Below, piece after piece: positions 1 to 9,346 of a DNA stretch of 64,000 bases (the first letter of the stretch is position 1; each line of letters starts with the position of its first letter). Both the position numbers and the translations under genes were made by a program. The stretch spans positions 34,572 to 98,571 of the forward strand of contig NZ_VSSS01000004.1 of assembly GCF_008123425.1 (NCBI RefSeq). The letters are read 5' to 3'. The notes under the pieces are model-generated. The model saw nothing but the letters and a program-made list of their open reading frames with translations, was not told the DNA's origin and searched no databases. This DNA comes from Bradyrhizobium rifense. Its GTDB lineage: Bacteria > Pseudomonadota > Alphaproteobacteria > Rhizobiales > Xanthobacteraceae.

Positions 1-352
1 TGGTGATGTAGACGTTGCAGCCGAGCTCGTAGCAACGCTTGATCTCCTGGCTGTCGTCCGTCGTGGTCAGTACCACCACGGGCGAGGCCTTGAGATATTT
101 GTTTTCCTTGATCTGCTTCAGGATATCGATCCCGCTCATGTCGGGCAGGTTGAGGTCGAGCAGGATCAGGAGCGCGTTGCCCTTCTGGGCAAGCCCGGTG
201 CCGTCGGCGCCGAACAGATGCTTCATCGCCGCGGTACCGTTGGCGAACGACACGATTTCGTTGTTGACCCCGGAGCGGCGAATGTTGCGCTCGATCAGCC
301 GGGCGTGGCCCTCGTCGTCTTCGATCATGATGATGGTGACGGGCAGTGTCAT
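1..352 (-). CDS. CheY-like response regulator (partial, cut by window edge)
   Basis: The 117 visible residues form a stand-alone receiver domain. An acidic pocket lies at E11-D12-D13, the phospho-acceptor Asp is about D66 in LILLDLNLP, and the conserved Thr is near T96-T98. The C-terminal Lys and the stop lie outside the window. The start ATG (350-352) overlaps the stop of the upstream histidine kinase as ATGA, so the two are translationally coupled and probably form a cognate pair. No output domain is visible, and the Rcp1-like sequence suggests a single-domain regulator working through protein contacts. The signal and the target are unknown. Confidence 0.9.
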   Translation of the reverse strand, partial: MTLPVTIIMIEDDEGHARLIERNIRRSGVNNEIVSFANGTAAMKHLFGADGTGLAQKGNALLILLDLNLPDMSGIDILKQIKENKYLKASPVVVLTTTDDSQEIKRCYELGCNVYIT

Positions 353-1866
353 TTCTCAGCGTTCCGGTTGCTGGCGTTCCACGAGATGGGCAGCGTGATC
401 GTGAAGGTGCTGCCCGCGTTCAGTTCCGACGATACCGACATCGTGCCGCCGAGGCGGCGCACAAGTGCACGCACGTGGGCAAGACCGATGCCCTGACCGG
501 GCTTGTCCTGGGTTCCCGCCCGGCGGAACAGGTCGAAAATCCGCTGATGATCCTTTGGATCGATGCCGCGGCCGTTGTCGCTGATTTCGAAGATAGCGTA
601 GCCGAGCTTGGTGCGCCCGCGAATTCTGATCTCGCCGGGGACCCCGTTCTTCAGATACTTGATCGCGTTGTCGATCAAATTGGAGAAAATCTGCTCCAGC
701 GCAAGGCGGTCGCTGACGATATTCGGCAGCGGCTCAATATGAATCTCGGCCTGCGCCTCGGCCGCCTGATGCGCCACCGACGACACGATGCCCTCGATGA
801 AGTCGCGCGTGTCGATCTTCTCCGGCTGGAACTCGCGCCGGCCCTCGCGGGTGAGGTTGAGGATCGCCGAGATCAGCCGGTCCATCCGGGCGATCGAGGA
901 TTTGATGAAGCCGAGTGCTTCGGAAAAGTCCGCCGACATCTGCTTGTCGGGGCCGTCGAGCGGAATGTCAGCGATATCGACGGGCGGGCCGCCTGCCGGC
1001 ACGCCCGTGAGCCCTCCGATTCGCCGAAAGATGTCCTTGCCCAATTCCTCGAGCTCGCTGGTAAAGCCCATGATGTTGACCAGCGGCGAGCGCAGGTCAT
1101 GGCTGACGATATAGGCAAAGCGCTGGATCTCGTCGTTGGCTTCGCGCAGGTCTGCCGTGCGGTCGTCGACGGTGGCCTCCAGGTTGAGATTGGAGTCGCG
1201 CAGGCGTGTCTCGGCGTCGTCGCGGGCGCGGGCAGAGCGCCGCACCAGCCAGACCGAGATCAGGGCCAGCAACACGACGAGACCCGAGCCGATGCCGGTC
1301 ATCGACGCAGCGAGCGTCTGGCTGCGGTCGGCATTCGCCGAACGGAGGCGGAACAGTCGCTCTTCCTCGGCGATCATTGCGGTCGCGACATCGCCGATCG
1401 TGGCGGTGGTGTTGCCGTCAGCCGCCTCGCGAGCGAGCGCGGTGGCTTGGGCTTGCTGGCCCTGCCTGATGAGGTCGATCTCGCGCGCGAATTGGCCGAG
1501 GCGGGTCTCGATCGCCGCGCTCAGCTTCTCGATGCCGTCGCGCTGTGCGGGATTGTCGCCAATGAGGTGCGTGAGCCGGTCAACCGCAGGAATGATGGCG
1601 GCAACGGCCTTCTCGTGGTCGCCCTGGAATTCTGGTCCCAGCGTCAGGAGATAGCCGCGCAGGGCGCTCTCGGCGCGCCGGACTTCGAGCAGCAGAGCAT
1701 TGATCTGGTTCTCCACCTCGATGGTGTGAACCACCCATTTGCTGTCGTCTCGGGCCTCGTTGACGAGATAGACGGAGCCGGCGCTGATCACGGTCAGCAC
1801 CAAGAGTCCTGCCGCGAACAGCAGGATCTGCCAAAATGCGCGCCGCCGCTGTTCCCCAGCCGTCAC
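349..1866 (-). CDS. CHASE3-domain sensor histidine kinase
   Basis: This is a 505-aa membrane kinase. TM1 is at about 12-34, a CHASE3-type periplasmic sensor helix bundle at about 38-180, TM2 at about 190-209, and a short coiled linker at 212-245. The dimerisation domain has phospho-His H256 in the SHDLRSPL motif. The ATPase domain at about 385-495 has an N-box (NLIDNAIKY, N400), a G1 box (DNGRGI, 430-435) and a G2 box (GQGIGL). An insertion of roughly 30 residues (285-312) separates the two HisKA helices. The start is GTG. The kinase probably phosphorylates the overlapping receiver protein downstream. The ligand is unknown. Confidence 0.9.
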   Translation of the reverse strand: MTAGEQRRRAFWQILLFAAGLLVLTVISAGSVYLVNEARDDSKWVVHTIEVENQINALLLEVRRAESALRGYLLTLGPEFQGDHEKAVAAIIPAVDRLTHLIGDNPAQRDGIEKLSAAIETRLGQFAREIDLIRQGQQAQATALAREAADGNTTATIGDVATAMIAEEERLFRLRSANADRSQTLAASMTGIGSGLVVLLALISVWLVRRSARARDDAETRLRDSNLNLEATVDDRTADLREANDEIQRFAYIVSHDLRSPLVNIMGFTSELEELGKDIFRRIGGLTGVPAGGPPVDIADIPLDGPDKQMSADFSEALGFIKSSIARMDRLISAILNLTREGRREFQPEKIDTRDFIEGIVSSVAHQAAEAQAEIHIEPLPNIVSDRLALEQIFSNLIDNAIKYLKNGVPGEIRIRGRTKLGYAIFEISDNGRGIDPKDHQRIFDLFRRAGTQDKPGQGIGLAHVRALVRRLGGTMSVSSELNAGSTFTITLPISWNASNRNAEK

Positions 1867-1906
1867 GACGGTCTCGCCTCGTTACGTGTAGCGGAGTTCA
1901 AAACGC

Positions 1907-1955
1907 CCCCTTGGAACTGTCCCCAACCGTCCATAATGCGATTGGGGCCAAAGGG
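1907..1955 (-). terminator. Nested inverted repeat between accC and the kinase gene
   Basis: Two nested pairs of arms, CCCTTTGG/CCAAGGGG and CCCCAA/TTGGGG, fill the gap after the accC stop. They could terminate the acc transcript or fold in the kinase leader. No clear T-run follows, so the role is uncertain. Confidence 0.35.
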
Positions 1956-1970
1956 TTCCATGGCGGAGCT

Positions 1971-3329
1971 TTATTTCCCGGCCGGTTCCGTCTTGCCGGC
2001 GAGGTACTGCTCCAGCCAGTGGATGTGGTAGTCGCCGTCGATGATGGCGGGTTGGCGCACCAGGTCGCGGAACAGCGGCAGCGTGGTTTCGATGCCTTCC
2101 ACCACCATCTCGTCCAGCGCCCGGCGCAAGCGCATCAGGCATTCGGCGCGGGTCTTGCCGTGGACGATCAGCTTGCCGACGAGGGAATCATAATAGGGCG
2201 GGATCGTGTAGCCCTGATAGACCGCGGAATCGATGCGGACGCCGAGCCCGCCCGGCGGATGATATTGGGTGATGCGGCCCGGCGAGGGGCGGAAGGTCTG
2301 CGGGTTCTCGGCGTTGATGCGGCACTCGATCGCATGGCCGATGATCTGGATCTCGCTCTGCTTGGCCGGCAGCTCGCCGCCGGCGGCGATGCGGATCTGC
2401 TCCAGCACGAGGTCGATGTCGGTGATGCTCTCGGTGACGGGATGCTCGACCTGGATGCGCGTGTTCATCTCGATGAAGTAGAACTCGCCGTCCTCGAACA
2501 GGAATTCGATGGTGCCGACGCCGAGATATTTCATCTCGCGCATCGCCTTCGCACAGGTCTCGCCGATCTTGGCGCGCGCAGCCGCAGCCAGCACGGGCGA
2601 GGGGCCTTCCTCCCAGACCTTCTGGTGGCGGCGTTGCAGCGAGCAGTCGCGTTCGCCGAGATGGATCGCGCCACCGCGGCCGTCGCCGAGAATCTGGATC
2701 TCGATGTGGCGTGGCTTCTGGAGGTATTTTTCCAGATAGACGGAGGCGTCGCCGAAGGCGGACTTCGCCTCATTGGCTGCGGTCGACAGCGCGATCTGGA
2801 GATCCGCCTCGGTCTGCGCGACCTTCATGCCGCGGCCACCGCCGCCGGCAGCCGCCTTCACCAGCACGGGAAAGCCGATCTTCCTGGCGATCGCCATCGC
2901 ATCGTCGTTGGGACCGACCGCACCGTCCGAGCCGGGCACCACGGGGATGCCGAGCTTCTTGGCGGTCTTTTTGGCCTCGATCTTGTCGCCCATCAGGCGG
3001 ATGTGCTCGGCCTTGGGGCCGATGAATTGCAGATTGTGCTCGCCGAGGATCTCGGCGAAGCGCGCGTTCTCCGACAGGAAGCCGTAGCCGGGATGCACGG
3101 CGTCGGCGCCGGTGATCTCGCAGGCCGCGAGCAGCGCGGGCACGTTGAGATAGCTGTCCTTGGACGGCGGCGGCCCGATACAGACGCTCTCGTCCGACAG
3201 GCGCACATGCATCGCGTCGGCGTCGGCGGTGGAGTGCACGGCGACGGTCGCGATCCCGAGCTCCTTGCAGGCCCGCAGGATGCGAAGGGCGATCTCGCCG
3301 CGATTGGCTATGAGGATCTTGTCGAACAT
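1971..3329 (-). CDS. accC: Acetyl-CoA carboxylase, biotin carboxylase subunit
   Basis: AccC carboxylates the biotin carried by AccB using ATP and bicarbonate, the first half-reaction of malonyl-CoA synthesis for fatty acids. The 452-aa length is normal. The N-terminal Rossmann-like domain opens [15 protein letters not shown]. The ATP-grasp domain carries K116, K159 and the glycine loop GGGGRG (162-167), and [14 protein letters not shown] (287-300) holds the metal-binding Glu and catalytic Arg. The ribosome site AAGGACACC precedes the ATG. It lies 73 bp after accB in the aroQ-accB-accC order usual in alphaproteobacteria. The carboxyltransferase genes accA and accD are not in this window. Confidence 0.98.
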   Translation of the reverse strand: MFDKILIANRGEIALRILRACKELGIATVAVHSTADADAMHVRLSDESVCIGPPPSKDSYLNVPALLAACEITGADAVHPGYGFLSENARFAEILGEHNLQFIGPKAEHIRLMGDKIEAKKTAKKLGIPVVPGSDGAVGPNDDAMAIARKIGFPVLVKAAAGGGGRGMKVAQTEADLQIALSTAANEAKSAFGDASVYLEKYLQKPRHIEIQILGDGRGGAIHLGERDCSLQRRHQKVWEEGPSPVLAAAARAKIGETCAKAMREMKYLGVGTIEFLFEDGEFYFIEMNTRIQVEHPVTESITDIDLVLEQIRIAAGGELPAKQSEIQIIGHAIECRINAENPQTFRPSPGRITQYHPPGGLGVRIDSAVYQGYTIPPYYDSLVGKLIVHGKTRAECLMRLRRALDEMVVEGIETTLPLFRDLVRQPAIIDGDYHIHWLEQYLAGKTEPAGK

Positions 3330-3402
3330 GGTGTCCTTAAGGGACTGGCGCGCGGGACGCGGCGAGGGCAGCTGGCCGCCCTCAAGCGTTTATTGAATGC
3401 CG

Positions 3403-3894
3403 TTACTCAATAATGACGAGCGGCTCGCCGAACTCGACCGGCTGGCCATCCTCGACGAGGATCTGGGTCACCGTACCGGCGCGCGTCGAGGGGATCTGAT
3501 TCATGGTCTTCATCGCTTCGATGATCAAGAGCGTCTGGCCGACCGAGACTTTCGAGCCGACCTCGACGAACGGCTTGGCGCCGGGCTCGGGCGCCCAATA
3601 GGCGGTGCCGACCATCGGCGAGGTCACGGCGCCCGGATGCTTCGACATGTCGGCAGCAGCAGCCGCGGGTGCTGCGGCAGGCGCAGCGACAAGCGCGGGC
3701 GCTGCATGCGCGAGCGGAACGGGCATGGTCGCGGCGACGCTGATGTTGCGGGCGACGCGCAGGCGCAGGCCGGCGCGCTCGATCTCGATCTCGGTGAGGC
3801 TGGTCTCATCGAGCAGCAGAGCGAGCTCGCGGACGAGTGCGGAATCCTCGCTGGAAAATTTTGCGGCTGCTTTGTCGTCTGGCTGGCGCGCCAT
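3403..3894 (-). CDS. accB: Acetyl-CoA carboxylase, biotin carboxyl carrier protein
   Basis: AccB is the 163-aa biotin carrier that moves the carboxyl group from AccC to the carboxyltransferase. It has an N-terminal helical segment (1-55), a flexible Ala/Pro-rich linker (about 56-82) and a C-terminal biotinyl domain with EAMKTMNQI, where K129 is the biotinylated lysine. A longer open frame runs upstream, but the ATG at 3894 gives the family-typical start MARQPDDK. It lies 37 bp downstream of aroQ and is probably co-transcribed with aroQ and accC. Confidence 0.97.
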   Translation of the reverse strand: MARQPDDKAAAKFSSEDSALVRELALLLDETSLTEIEIERAGLRLRVARNISVAATMPVPLAHAAPALVAAPAAAPAAAAADMSKHPGAVTSPMVGTAYWAPEPGAKPFVEVGSKVSVGQTLLIIEAMKTMNQIPSTRAGTVTQILVEDGQPVEFGEPLVIIE

Positions 3895-3931
3895 GTTCTT
3901 TGATCCGAATGTTCTGTGTGAGGAGGGAGCG

Positions 3932-4399
3932 TCAGGCTTTGGGCTTGATGCCGACCTTGGCGGCAAGGCCCTGGATGGCGAGGCGGTAGCCCTCGATGCC
4001 GAAGCCGCAGAGCGAGGCGAAGGCCGCGCGCGCGGTGTAGGAGTGGTGGCGGAAACTCTCGCGGGCGTGGATGTTGGTCACGTGCACTTCGACGGTCGGG
4101 ATCTGCACCGCGAGCAGCGCGTCGTGCAGCGCGATCGAGGTGTGCGAGTAGCCACCGGCATTGACGATGATGCCCTTCATCTTGCGCGCGTGCGCCTCGT
4201 GGATGAAGTCGATCAGCTCGCCTTCGCGGTTGGACTGCCGGCAGTCAGCCTTGAGGCCGAAGGTCGCGGCCGTCTCCCTGCACAGCGCCTCGACGTCAGC
4301 CAGCGTCGCGTGGCCATACTTCTCGGGCTCGCGCGTCCCCAACATGTTGAGGTTCGGCCCGTTGAGAACGAGGATCGTGTCGGTTGCTGGTTCGGCCAT
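3932..4399 (-). CDS. aroQ: Type II 3-dehydroquinate dehydratase
   Basis: AroQ dehydrates 3-dehydroquinate to 3-dehydroshikimate in the shikimate pathway to aromatic amino acids. The 155-aa length matches the dodecameric type II family. The signature [17 protein letters not shown] is followed by catalytic Y28 on the flexible lid with R23. N80 ([12 protein letters not shown]), H106 ([12 protein letters not shown]) and R117 complete the active site. It is the first gene of the aroQ-accB-accC cluster. The upstream gap (4400-4655) holds a TATAAC box but no convincing -35. Confidence 0.98.
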   Translation of the reverse strand: MAEPATDTILVLNGPNLNMLGTREPEKYGHATLADVEALCRETAATFGLKADCRQSNREGELIDFIHEAHARKMKGIIVNAGGYSHTSIALHDALLAVQIPTVEVHVTNIHARESFRHHSYTARAAFASLCGFGIEGYRLAIQGLAAKVGIKPKA

Positions 4400-4601
4400 T
4401 CGTGTCCCGGCGCGTGTTTCGGCGTGGCGGGGGTTATAGGTAACAAAGTGACCTAGGGGAAGCCTTGAAGGGCCTCCGGGACCGCTTCAGGTGCCTCATC
4501 CAGTTCGCAAAAACCTGTGCGGAAACTACGGAAATTGCTTGTTAACCAGTCCAAAGCATGGCTGCCGGGCAGGACCCGCGGGGGAGGCCGTCCAATCGGC
4601 C

Positions 4602-4632
4602 AAAAGCCCCTGCCGATCGCTCGGCAAGGGCT
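4602..4632 (-). terminator. Rho-independent terminator of the DUF1236 gene
   Basis: The stem AGCCCTTGCCGA pairs with TCGGCAGGGGCT across a GCGA loop and is followed by TTTT on the minus strand, just past the DUF1236 stop codon. Confidence 0.8.
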
Positions 4633-4655
4633 CATTTGGGCATCAGCGAATGGGC

Positions 4656-5468
4656 TTAGCCTTCGATGATGTAGACGATCTCGCGCGTCTGCGGACGGAC
4701 GATGATGTACTGGCCGTGCACGAAGATCACGTCATAGCCGCGCCATTCCGGGTAGATCTCGACAATCCGGGCCGGGAGCGGATGGAAGCGGACGCTCGCC
4801 GGGACGGCCGTGCCGACCGAAATGTTGAAGTTGACGTTGGTCGTCTCCTCGATCTTCTCGGACTTGATCGCCGTTGAGATCTGGGTCCGCTTCTCCGGCG
4901 GCGGAGCGGCGGTTGCCGAGGTCGCGGCGTTGCCGGTCGTGGTCTGCGACTTGCTGTCGGTCGCACCCGGACGGTTCTCGGCATTGTTGCTCTTGGCGGC
5001 GCCGGCCTTGTTGTCCTCGGCCTTCATGTCCTTGCTGTCGGACTTGGTCGCGGAGTCAGAGCTCATGCTCTTCGACTTGTCTTGAGTCGACTTGTCCTGC
5101 GCACCCTGGGCGCGCTCACCCTTCGCCGCGCCGGCCTTGTCGTCAGCCGCGTTCTTGTTCATCGCGCCGGGCTTTTCCATGCCGCCGGACTTCTCCGCCG
5201 CGCCGGATTTCTCCATCGCACCGGGCGACTTCTCTTCGCCCGGCTTCATGGCGCCGCCAGCCTGGCCGACTGTGCCCTTCTCCTTGGTCATGGCGCCGCC
5301 GTGCTCAGCCGCACCGCCCGAAGGCTGCGCATGCTGCGTCGGCTGCTGCTGCGTCGGCTGCGCGCCGGCGCCGCTGTTGTCGTTCTTCATCGTGCCTTGT
5401 GCGTTCGCCAGACCGGTGCCGGCGATCAGTGCGATTGCGGCCACCGAGATCATAAAGCGGTTCGACAT
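4656..5468 (-). CDS. Exported DUF1236-domain protein with low-complexity middle
   Basis: This 270-aa protein has a clear signal peptide (MSNRFMISVAAIALIAGTG, cut near ANAQG). A long low-complexity stretch (about 25-185) rich in Gly, Ala, Lys, Ser and Glu follows, with repeated units such as MEKSGAAEKSG and MEKPGAM. The C-terminal DUF1236 module (about 200-270) ends PQTREIVYIIEG. The frame stays open far upstream into the neighbouring dsbA-like gene, but the ATG at 5468 sits behind a strong AGGAG site and begins the signal peptide, so the upstream part is not real. DUF1236 proteins are common in Bradyrhizobium, and their function is not established. Confidence 0.9.
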   Translation of the reverse strand: MSNRFMISVAAIALIAGTGLANAQGTMKNDNSGAGAQPTQQQPTQHAQPSGGAAEHGGAMTKEKGTVGQAGGAMKPGEEKSPGAMEKSGAAEKSGGMEKPGAMNKNAADDKAGAAKGERAQGAQDKSTQDKSKSMSSDSATKSDSKDMKAEDNKAGAAKSNNAENRPGATDSKSQTTTGNAATSATAAPPPEKRTQISTAIKSEKIEETTNVNFNISVGTAVPASVRFHPLPARIVEIYPEWRGYDVIFVHGQYIIVRPQTREIVYIIEG

Positions 5469-5598
5469 TGAATTCTCCTCACGTGTTTCTTTTGCGTCAT
5501 TGCCCGCGCCGACAACGGGAGGAGGTGTCACTTGTTCCGGAACATCTGCTGTTCCGCGGGATTTGTTTGTTGAACGCCAGATGAATGAGTTTGCAGGA

Positions 5599-5648
5599 TT
5601 GCGCCAAGGTTGGGCGCAAAAGCAAAAGGCCGGCTTTTCAGCCGGCCT
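5599..5648 (-). terminator. Terminator of the dsbA-like gene plus an adjacent palindrome
   Basis: AGGCCGGCT/AGCCGGCCT (5627-5648) forms a 9-bp stem followed on the minus strand by TTTTGCTTTT, a good intrinsic terminator. A second inverted repeat, TTGCGCC/GGCGCAA (5599-5619), lies directly beyond it and could add to termination or be an operator for the DUF1236 gene. Confidence 0.8.
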
Positions 5649-5680
5649 CGTCGCATGTGTAGCGGCGGTGTGGAGTGTGG

Positions 5681-6448
5681 TCAGCAGGTCGCTTTGCCGC
5701 AGCGGGCAACGCCGATCTTTTCCTTGAGACCGTCGAGGCCGACGGCGCCGACCACGATCTGCTTGCCGATCACGTAGCTCGGCGTGCCGTTCATGCCCAT
5801 CGCTTCGGCGAGCTTGAAATTCTCCTCGATGGTGGCGCGCACCTCGGGGCTCGCGATATCCTTCTCGATCTTCGCGGTGTCGAGGCCGGCTTCCTTGGCC
5901 GCTTGAAGCGCGCGCGCCTTGTCGGCCGCACCGCGACCGCCGAGCAGCTTCTGGTGGAAGTCGAGATATTTCTTGCCGGAGGGATCCTGCATGCGCACGG
6001 CGACCGCGACCTGTGCGGCCTCGACCGAGCCCTGGCTCAGCACCGGAAACTCCTTCAGCACCACCTTCAGCTTGGGATCGGCCTTCATCAGGTCGAGCAT
6101 GTCGCTCATCGCGCGCTTGCAGTAGCCGCAATTGTAGTCGAAGAACTCGACGAAGGTGACGTCGCCGTCCTTGTTGCCGAGCACGACTTGGCGCGGCGAG
6201 TTGAAGATCGCATCCGAGTTCTGCGAGATGCTGGCCTCGTGCTTCTTCGTTTCGGCATCGGCCTGGCGCTTGCTGAGCTCGGTCATGGCCTCCTCGAGCA
6301 CCTCGGGATGGCTGACGAGGTAGTTCTTGATGATCGCCTCGATGTCGGTGCGCTGGGCATCCGAGAAGCTGTCGGCCGAAGCCGGTCCCGTTGCGCCGAA
6401 GATGGCGAGCGCAAACAGCGCGGGAGCAAGCAGGCGCAGCGAAGGCAT
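5681..6448 (-). CDS. DsbA-family periplasmic thiol oxidoreductase
   Basis: This is a 255-aa exported thioredoxin-fold protein related to DsbA and Com1. The signal peptide (1-26) ends near PASADS. A helical region at about 30-85 resembles the N-terminal dimerisation part of DsbG/Com1-like proteins. The active site is CGYC (107-110) in FFDYNCGYCKRAM, and the cis-Pro loop is MNGTPSYVIG (about 224). The start is the ATG at 6448, seven bases after GAGGA; a TTG two codons earlier lies too close to that site. It probably oxidises or isomerises disulfides in the periplasm. Substrates are unknown. Confidence 0.93.
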   Translation of the reverse strand: MPSLRLLAPALFALAIFGATGPASADSFSDAQRTDIEAIIKNYLVSHPEVLEEAMTELSKRQADAETKKHEASISQNSDAIFNSPRQVVLGNKDGDVTFVEFFDYNCGYCKRAMSDMLDLMKADPKLKVVLKEFPVLSQGSVEAAQVAVAVRMQDPSGKKYLDFHQKLLGGRGAADKARALQAAKEAGLDTAKIEKDIASPEVRATIEENFKLAEAMGMNGTPSYVIGKQIVVGAVGLDGLKEKIGVARCGKATC

Positions 6449-6544
6449 TGGCAAATCCTCTTATCCAGAGCAGGTTTCGAAAAAACGTCCCGGCGGACCT
6501 AATCGGAGTGTCGTGACGTCAAAGTGGCGGATGTCGTGATCGGG

Positions 6545-7948
6545 CTAGTTGCGTGGCGGTTTCGACGCCACGATGTCGTCAGCCTTGACCCATCCGGGCG
6601 TGCCGACGGCGAAACGGGTTTTCGCGCGCGTGGCGAGCTCGCGAGCGGTCTTGTTGTCGCCGCGCAGATATGCGGCCTGGGCGGAGGCGAGATCCGCGTC
6701 GGCATAGTCTCCCTTTCGGCCATAGGCCATCGCGAGCTGCATGTAGCCGAGAGGGGCCTCGGGCTCCCGTGCCACTGCGGCACGGAGAATCCGAACGGCG
6801 TCGTCCGTGTAGGCCTTATTATCGGTTCCAACCAGAGCCTGCCCAAGTAACATCTCGATGAGGGGCGCATTGTTCGACAGTGCGACGGCCTTGCGCAGGG
6901 GCGGAATCGCGTCGGCCGGCTTGCCGCTCTCCAGCAGGGCCTGGCCGCGGACCTCGTAGAAGTACGGGTTGTTCGGCTGCACCGCGATCAGCGCGTCGAT
7001 CTGGGTCAGCGCGCTGCGCAAATCGCCGTGCAGATAGGTGCTGATGGCGCGGGCATAGCGCGCAGGCATGCCGTCATTGGTCAGGGGATAGCGGCGGTAC
7101 ACCGTTTCGGGTCGCTCCATGAAGGCGGAGATTTTGGCGCGCACCATGTCGTGGCGGAGCTGGAGGGCGGGATCGTCCTTCTTGTCCCAATAAGGGCTGG
7201 TGCTGGCGAATTCCTGGAGCGCCGCGACGCGCTCGGCGGGCATCGGGTGCGACTGCAGGTAGGGATCGGCGCCGTGCGCCGCGAACAGACTCTCGCTGGT
7301 GAAGCGCTTGAAGGTCTCGTACATGCCCTTCGGCGATTGCTGGGTCGCGGTCAGGAATTTCACCCCGGCGCGGTCGGCGTTCTCTTCCTGCTGGCGCTGG
7401 TAGGACAGCAGCGAGCGGCGGATCATCTCCTGCGGTCCTGCGATCGCAGCCGCGCCGGCATTGGCGAGCCCGTTATTGCTACTGCTGGAGCCACGGCTCG
7501 CACCTGCGACGAGCGCGCCCGCGCCGAGCAGCATGGCGATGATCATCTGGGTCTGGGCACTGGCGAGCTGCTCGCGCATCTTGGACAGATGGCCGCCGGC
7601 CAGATGCCCGGTCTCATGTGCGAGCACGCCGATCAGCTGGTTCGGCGTCTCCGACAGCAGGATCGCGCCGTAATTGACGAAGATGCGGCGGCCATCGGCG
7701 ACGAACGCGTTGAATGAGTTGTCGTTGATGATCACCATCTGGATGTTCTGCTTCTCCAGACCGGCGGCGCGCAGGATCGGGCGCGTATATTCGCGCAACA
7801 GCTGCTCGGTTTCGGTGTCGCGCAGGACCGGCGGTCCCCGGCCTTCCTGTGCCTGCGTCGCCGGGACCGGCAGCAGCGCGATCGCAGCCGCCGTGACGAG
7901 GGCGGTCAGGGCGGAGGCCTTCTTGCGCAATGCGATCTGGAGCAACAT
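6545..7948 (-). CDS. M48-family metalloprotease with TPR domain (BepA-like)
   Basis: This 467-aa exported zinc protease has a signal peptide (about 8-34, ending ATQAQ). The peptidase domain carries the zinc motif HETGH (111-115), with the third ligand probably E188 of EENAD. A Gly/Ser/Ala-rich hydrophobic segment (about 137-172) interrupts the domain. TPR-like helices fill about 310-450. The layout matches BepA/YfgC, which handles outer-membrane protein assembly in other bacteria; that role here is inferred. The frame is open far upstream, but the ATG at 7948 fits the signal peptide. It is divergent from the aminotransferase gene. Confidence 0.93.
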   Translation of the reverse strand: MLLQIALRKKASALTALVTAAAIALLPVPATQAQEGRGPPVLRDTETEQLLREYTRPILRAAGLEKQNIQMVIINDNSFNAFVADGRRIFVNYGAILLSETPNQLIGVLAHETGHLAGGHLSKMREQLASAQTQMIIAMLLGAGALVAGASRGSSSSNNGLANAGAAAIAGPQEMIRRSLLSYQRQQEENADRAGVKFLTATQQSPKGMYETFKRFTSESLFAAHGADPYLQSHPMPAERVAALQEFASTSPYWDKKDDPALQLRHDMVRAKISAFMERPETVYRRYPLTNDGMPARYARAISTYLHGDLRSALTQIDALIAVQPNNPYFYEVRGQALLESGKPADAIPPLRKAVALSNNAPLIEMLLGQALVGTDNKAYTDDAVRILRAAVAREPEAPLGYMQLAMAYGRKGDYADADLASAQAAYLRGDNKTARELATRAKTRFAVGTPGWVKADDIVASKPPRN

Positions 7949-8039
7949 CAAACGGTCTGGGTCAAACGGGCTTGTAATGCAGTTTTTGTGATTGGTTTTG
8001 GCGATTGGCGGCGGACCGGATACGCGATATGCCCTTATG

Positions 8040-8056
8040 AGCCGTATAATGCGGCT
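8040..8056 (+). promoter_or_regulatory. TATAAT box inside a short palindrome
   Basis: AGCCG and CGGCT flank TATAATG in the divergent gap between the M48 and aminotransferase genes. The TATAAT reads as a -10 toward the aminotransferase, but no good -35 is visible. The arms could be a repressor site. Confidence 0.35.
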
Positions 8057-8125
8057 AGTCTTGGGCGCAAGAGCCCTGTTTTCCGGACCGAACGGACCGG
8101 TCCGCCAGCGAAATAGCAGAAATCG

Positions 8126-9313
8126 ATGCACGATGCGACATTGAGGAACCGGGTGGGGCAGTGGCTCGAGCCCTCCCGCCGCAGTGATGTTCCGCCCTTC
8201 ATGGTGATGGACGTGATGGCCGCGGCAGCCCGGATCGAGGCAGCCGGCGGCCATGTCATTCACATGGAGGTCGGCCAGCCCGCGGCCGGCGCGCCAAAGA
8301 CCGCGATCGCGGCCGCCCATGCCGCGCTCGAAGCGGGGCGGATCGATTACACCTCGGCGCTCGGCATTCCCTCCTTGCGCGAGCGCATCGCGCGGCACTA
8401 TCGCGATGCCTATGGCTGCACCGTCAGCCCGGAGCGAATCGTGGTGACCACGGGCTCCTCCGGCGGGTTCATCCTCGCCTTCCTGTCGATGTTCGAGCCC
8501 GGCGATCGCGTCGCGGTGACAGTGCCGGGCTATCCGCCGTACCGTCACATCCTCACTGCGCTCGGCTGCGAGCCGGTGCTGATCGAGACCACCCATGAGA
8601 CGCGTCACGCGCTGACCGGTGAGGCGCTGCTGGCTGCCCATCGCAAGGCGCCGCTGAAGGGCGTGCTGGTCGGCAGCCCCGCCAATCCGACGGGAACGAT
8701 GATGTCCCGGGAGGCGCTCGCCGGGCTGATCGCGGCGTCAGAGGATGCCGGCATCCGCTTCATCTCCGACGAGATCTATCACGGGCTCGACTATGCCTTT
8801 CCGGCGGTGACGGCGGCAGAGCTGTCGCCGCACGCCCTCGTGATCAACTCGTTCTCGAAGTATTTTTGCATGACGGGCTGGCGCGTCGGCTGGATGGTCG
8901 TGCCCGAGGTTCTGGTGCGACCGATCGAACGGCTGCAGCAGAACCTCTCGATCTCGGTGCCGTCATTGTCGCAGATTGCGGCCGAAGCCGCCTTCGACGG
9001 CGCGGCCGAGATGGAGGAGATCAAACACGGCTATCAGGAAAACCGGCGCATCCTGATCGAGGGATTGCCCAAGGCGGGCCTCAGCAAGTTCCTGCCGGCG
9101 GATGGCGCGTTCTATCTCTATGCCGACGTCTCGGACTTCACCTCGGACAGTTTCGGCTTCGCCAAGCAGATGTTGGAGAAGGCCCACGTTGCCGCAACGC
9201 CGGGCGTCGATTTCGATCCGATCCACGGCCGCTCGTTCATCCGATTCTCCTATGCCCGATCGGCTGCGGAGATGCGCGAGGCAGTTGACCGGATCGCTCA
9301 CTGGCTTAAATAG
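8126..9313 (+). CDS. PLP-dependent class I/II aminotransferase
   Basis: This is a 395-aa fold-type I aminotransferase. Substrate and cofactor motifs are the YTSALG loop (75-80), SPANPTG (184-190), D215/Y218 (SDEIYHG) and the Schiff-base lysine K245 in NSFSKYFCMTGWRVGW, with R253 for the substrate carboxylate. The family covers aspartate, alanine and aromatic transaminases, and the sequence alone does not fix the substrate. It is followed 33 bp downstream by bioY. No biotin-synthesis gene is nearby, so I do not assign it to biotin synthesis. Confidence 0.92.
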   Translation: MHDATLRNRVGQWLEPSRRSDVPPFMVMDVMAAAARIEAAGGHVIHMEVGQPAAGAPKTAIAAAHAALEAGRIDYTSALGIPSLRERIARHYRDAYGCTVSPERIVVTTGSSGGFILAFLSMFEPGDRVAVTVPGYPPYRHILTALGCEPVLIETTHETRHALTGEALLAAHRKAPLKGVLVGSPANPTGTMMSREALAGLIAASEDAGIRFISDEIYHGLDYAFPAVTAAELSPHALVINSFSKYFCMTGWRVGWMVVPEVLVRPIERLQQNLSISVPSLSQIAAEAAFDGAAEMEEIKHGYQENRRILIEGLPKAGLSKFLPADGAFYLYADVSDFTSDSFGFAKQMLEKAHVAATPGVDFDPIHGRSFIRFSYARSAAEMREAVDRIAHWLK

Positions 9314-9346
9314 CCGCCTGTTTCGAACAGCCTTCCGGAGTGCATC

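Noticed and set aside
346..3413. Long plus-strand frames opposite the histidine kinase and accC
   Set aside because: Both strands cannot be coding here. The minus-strand products have complete kinase and biotin carboxylase motifs.
5469..6131. N-terminal extension of the DUF1236 protein running into the dsbA-like gene
   Set aside because: The extension is out of frame with dsbA, passes through a terminator, and the signal peptide begins at 5468 behind a strong ribosome site.
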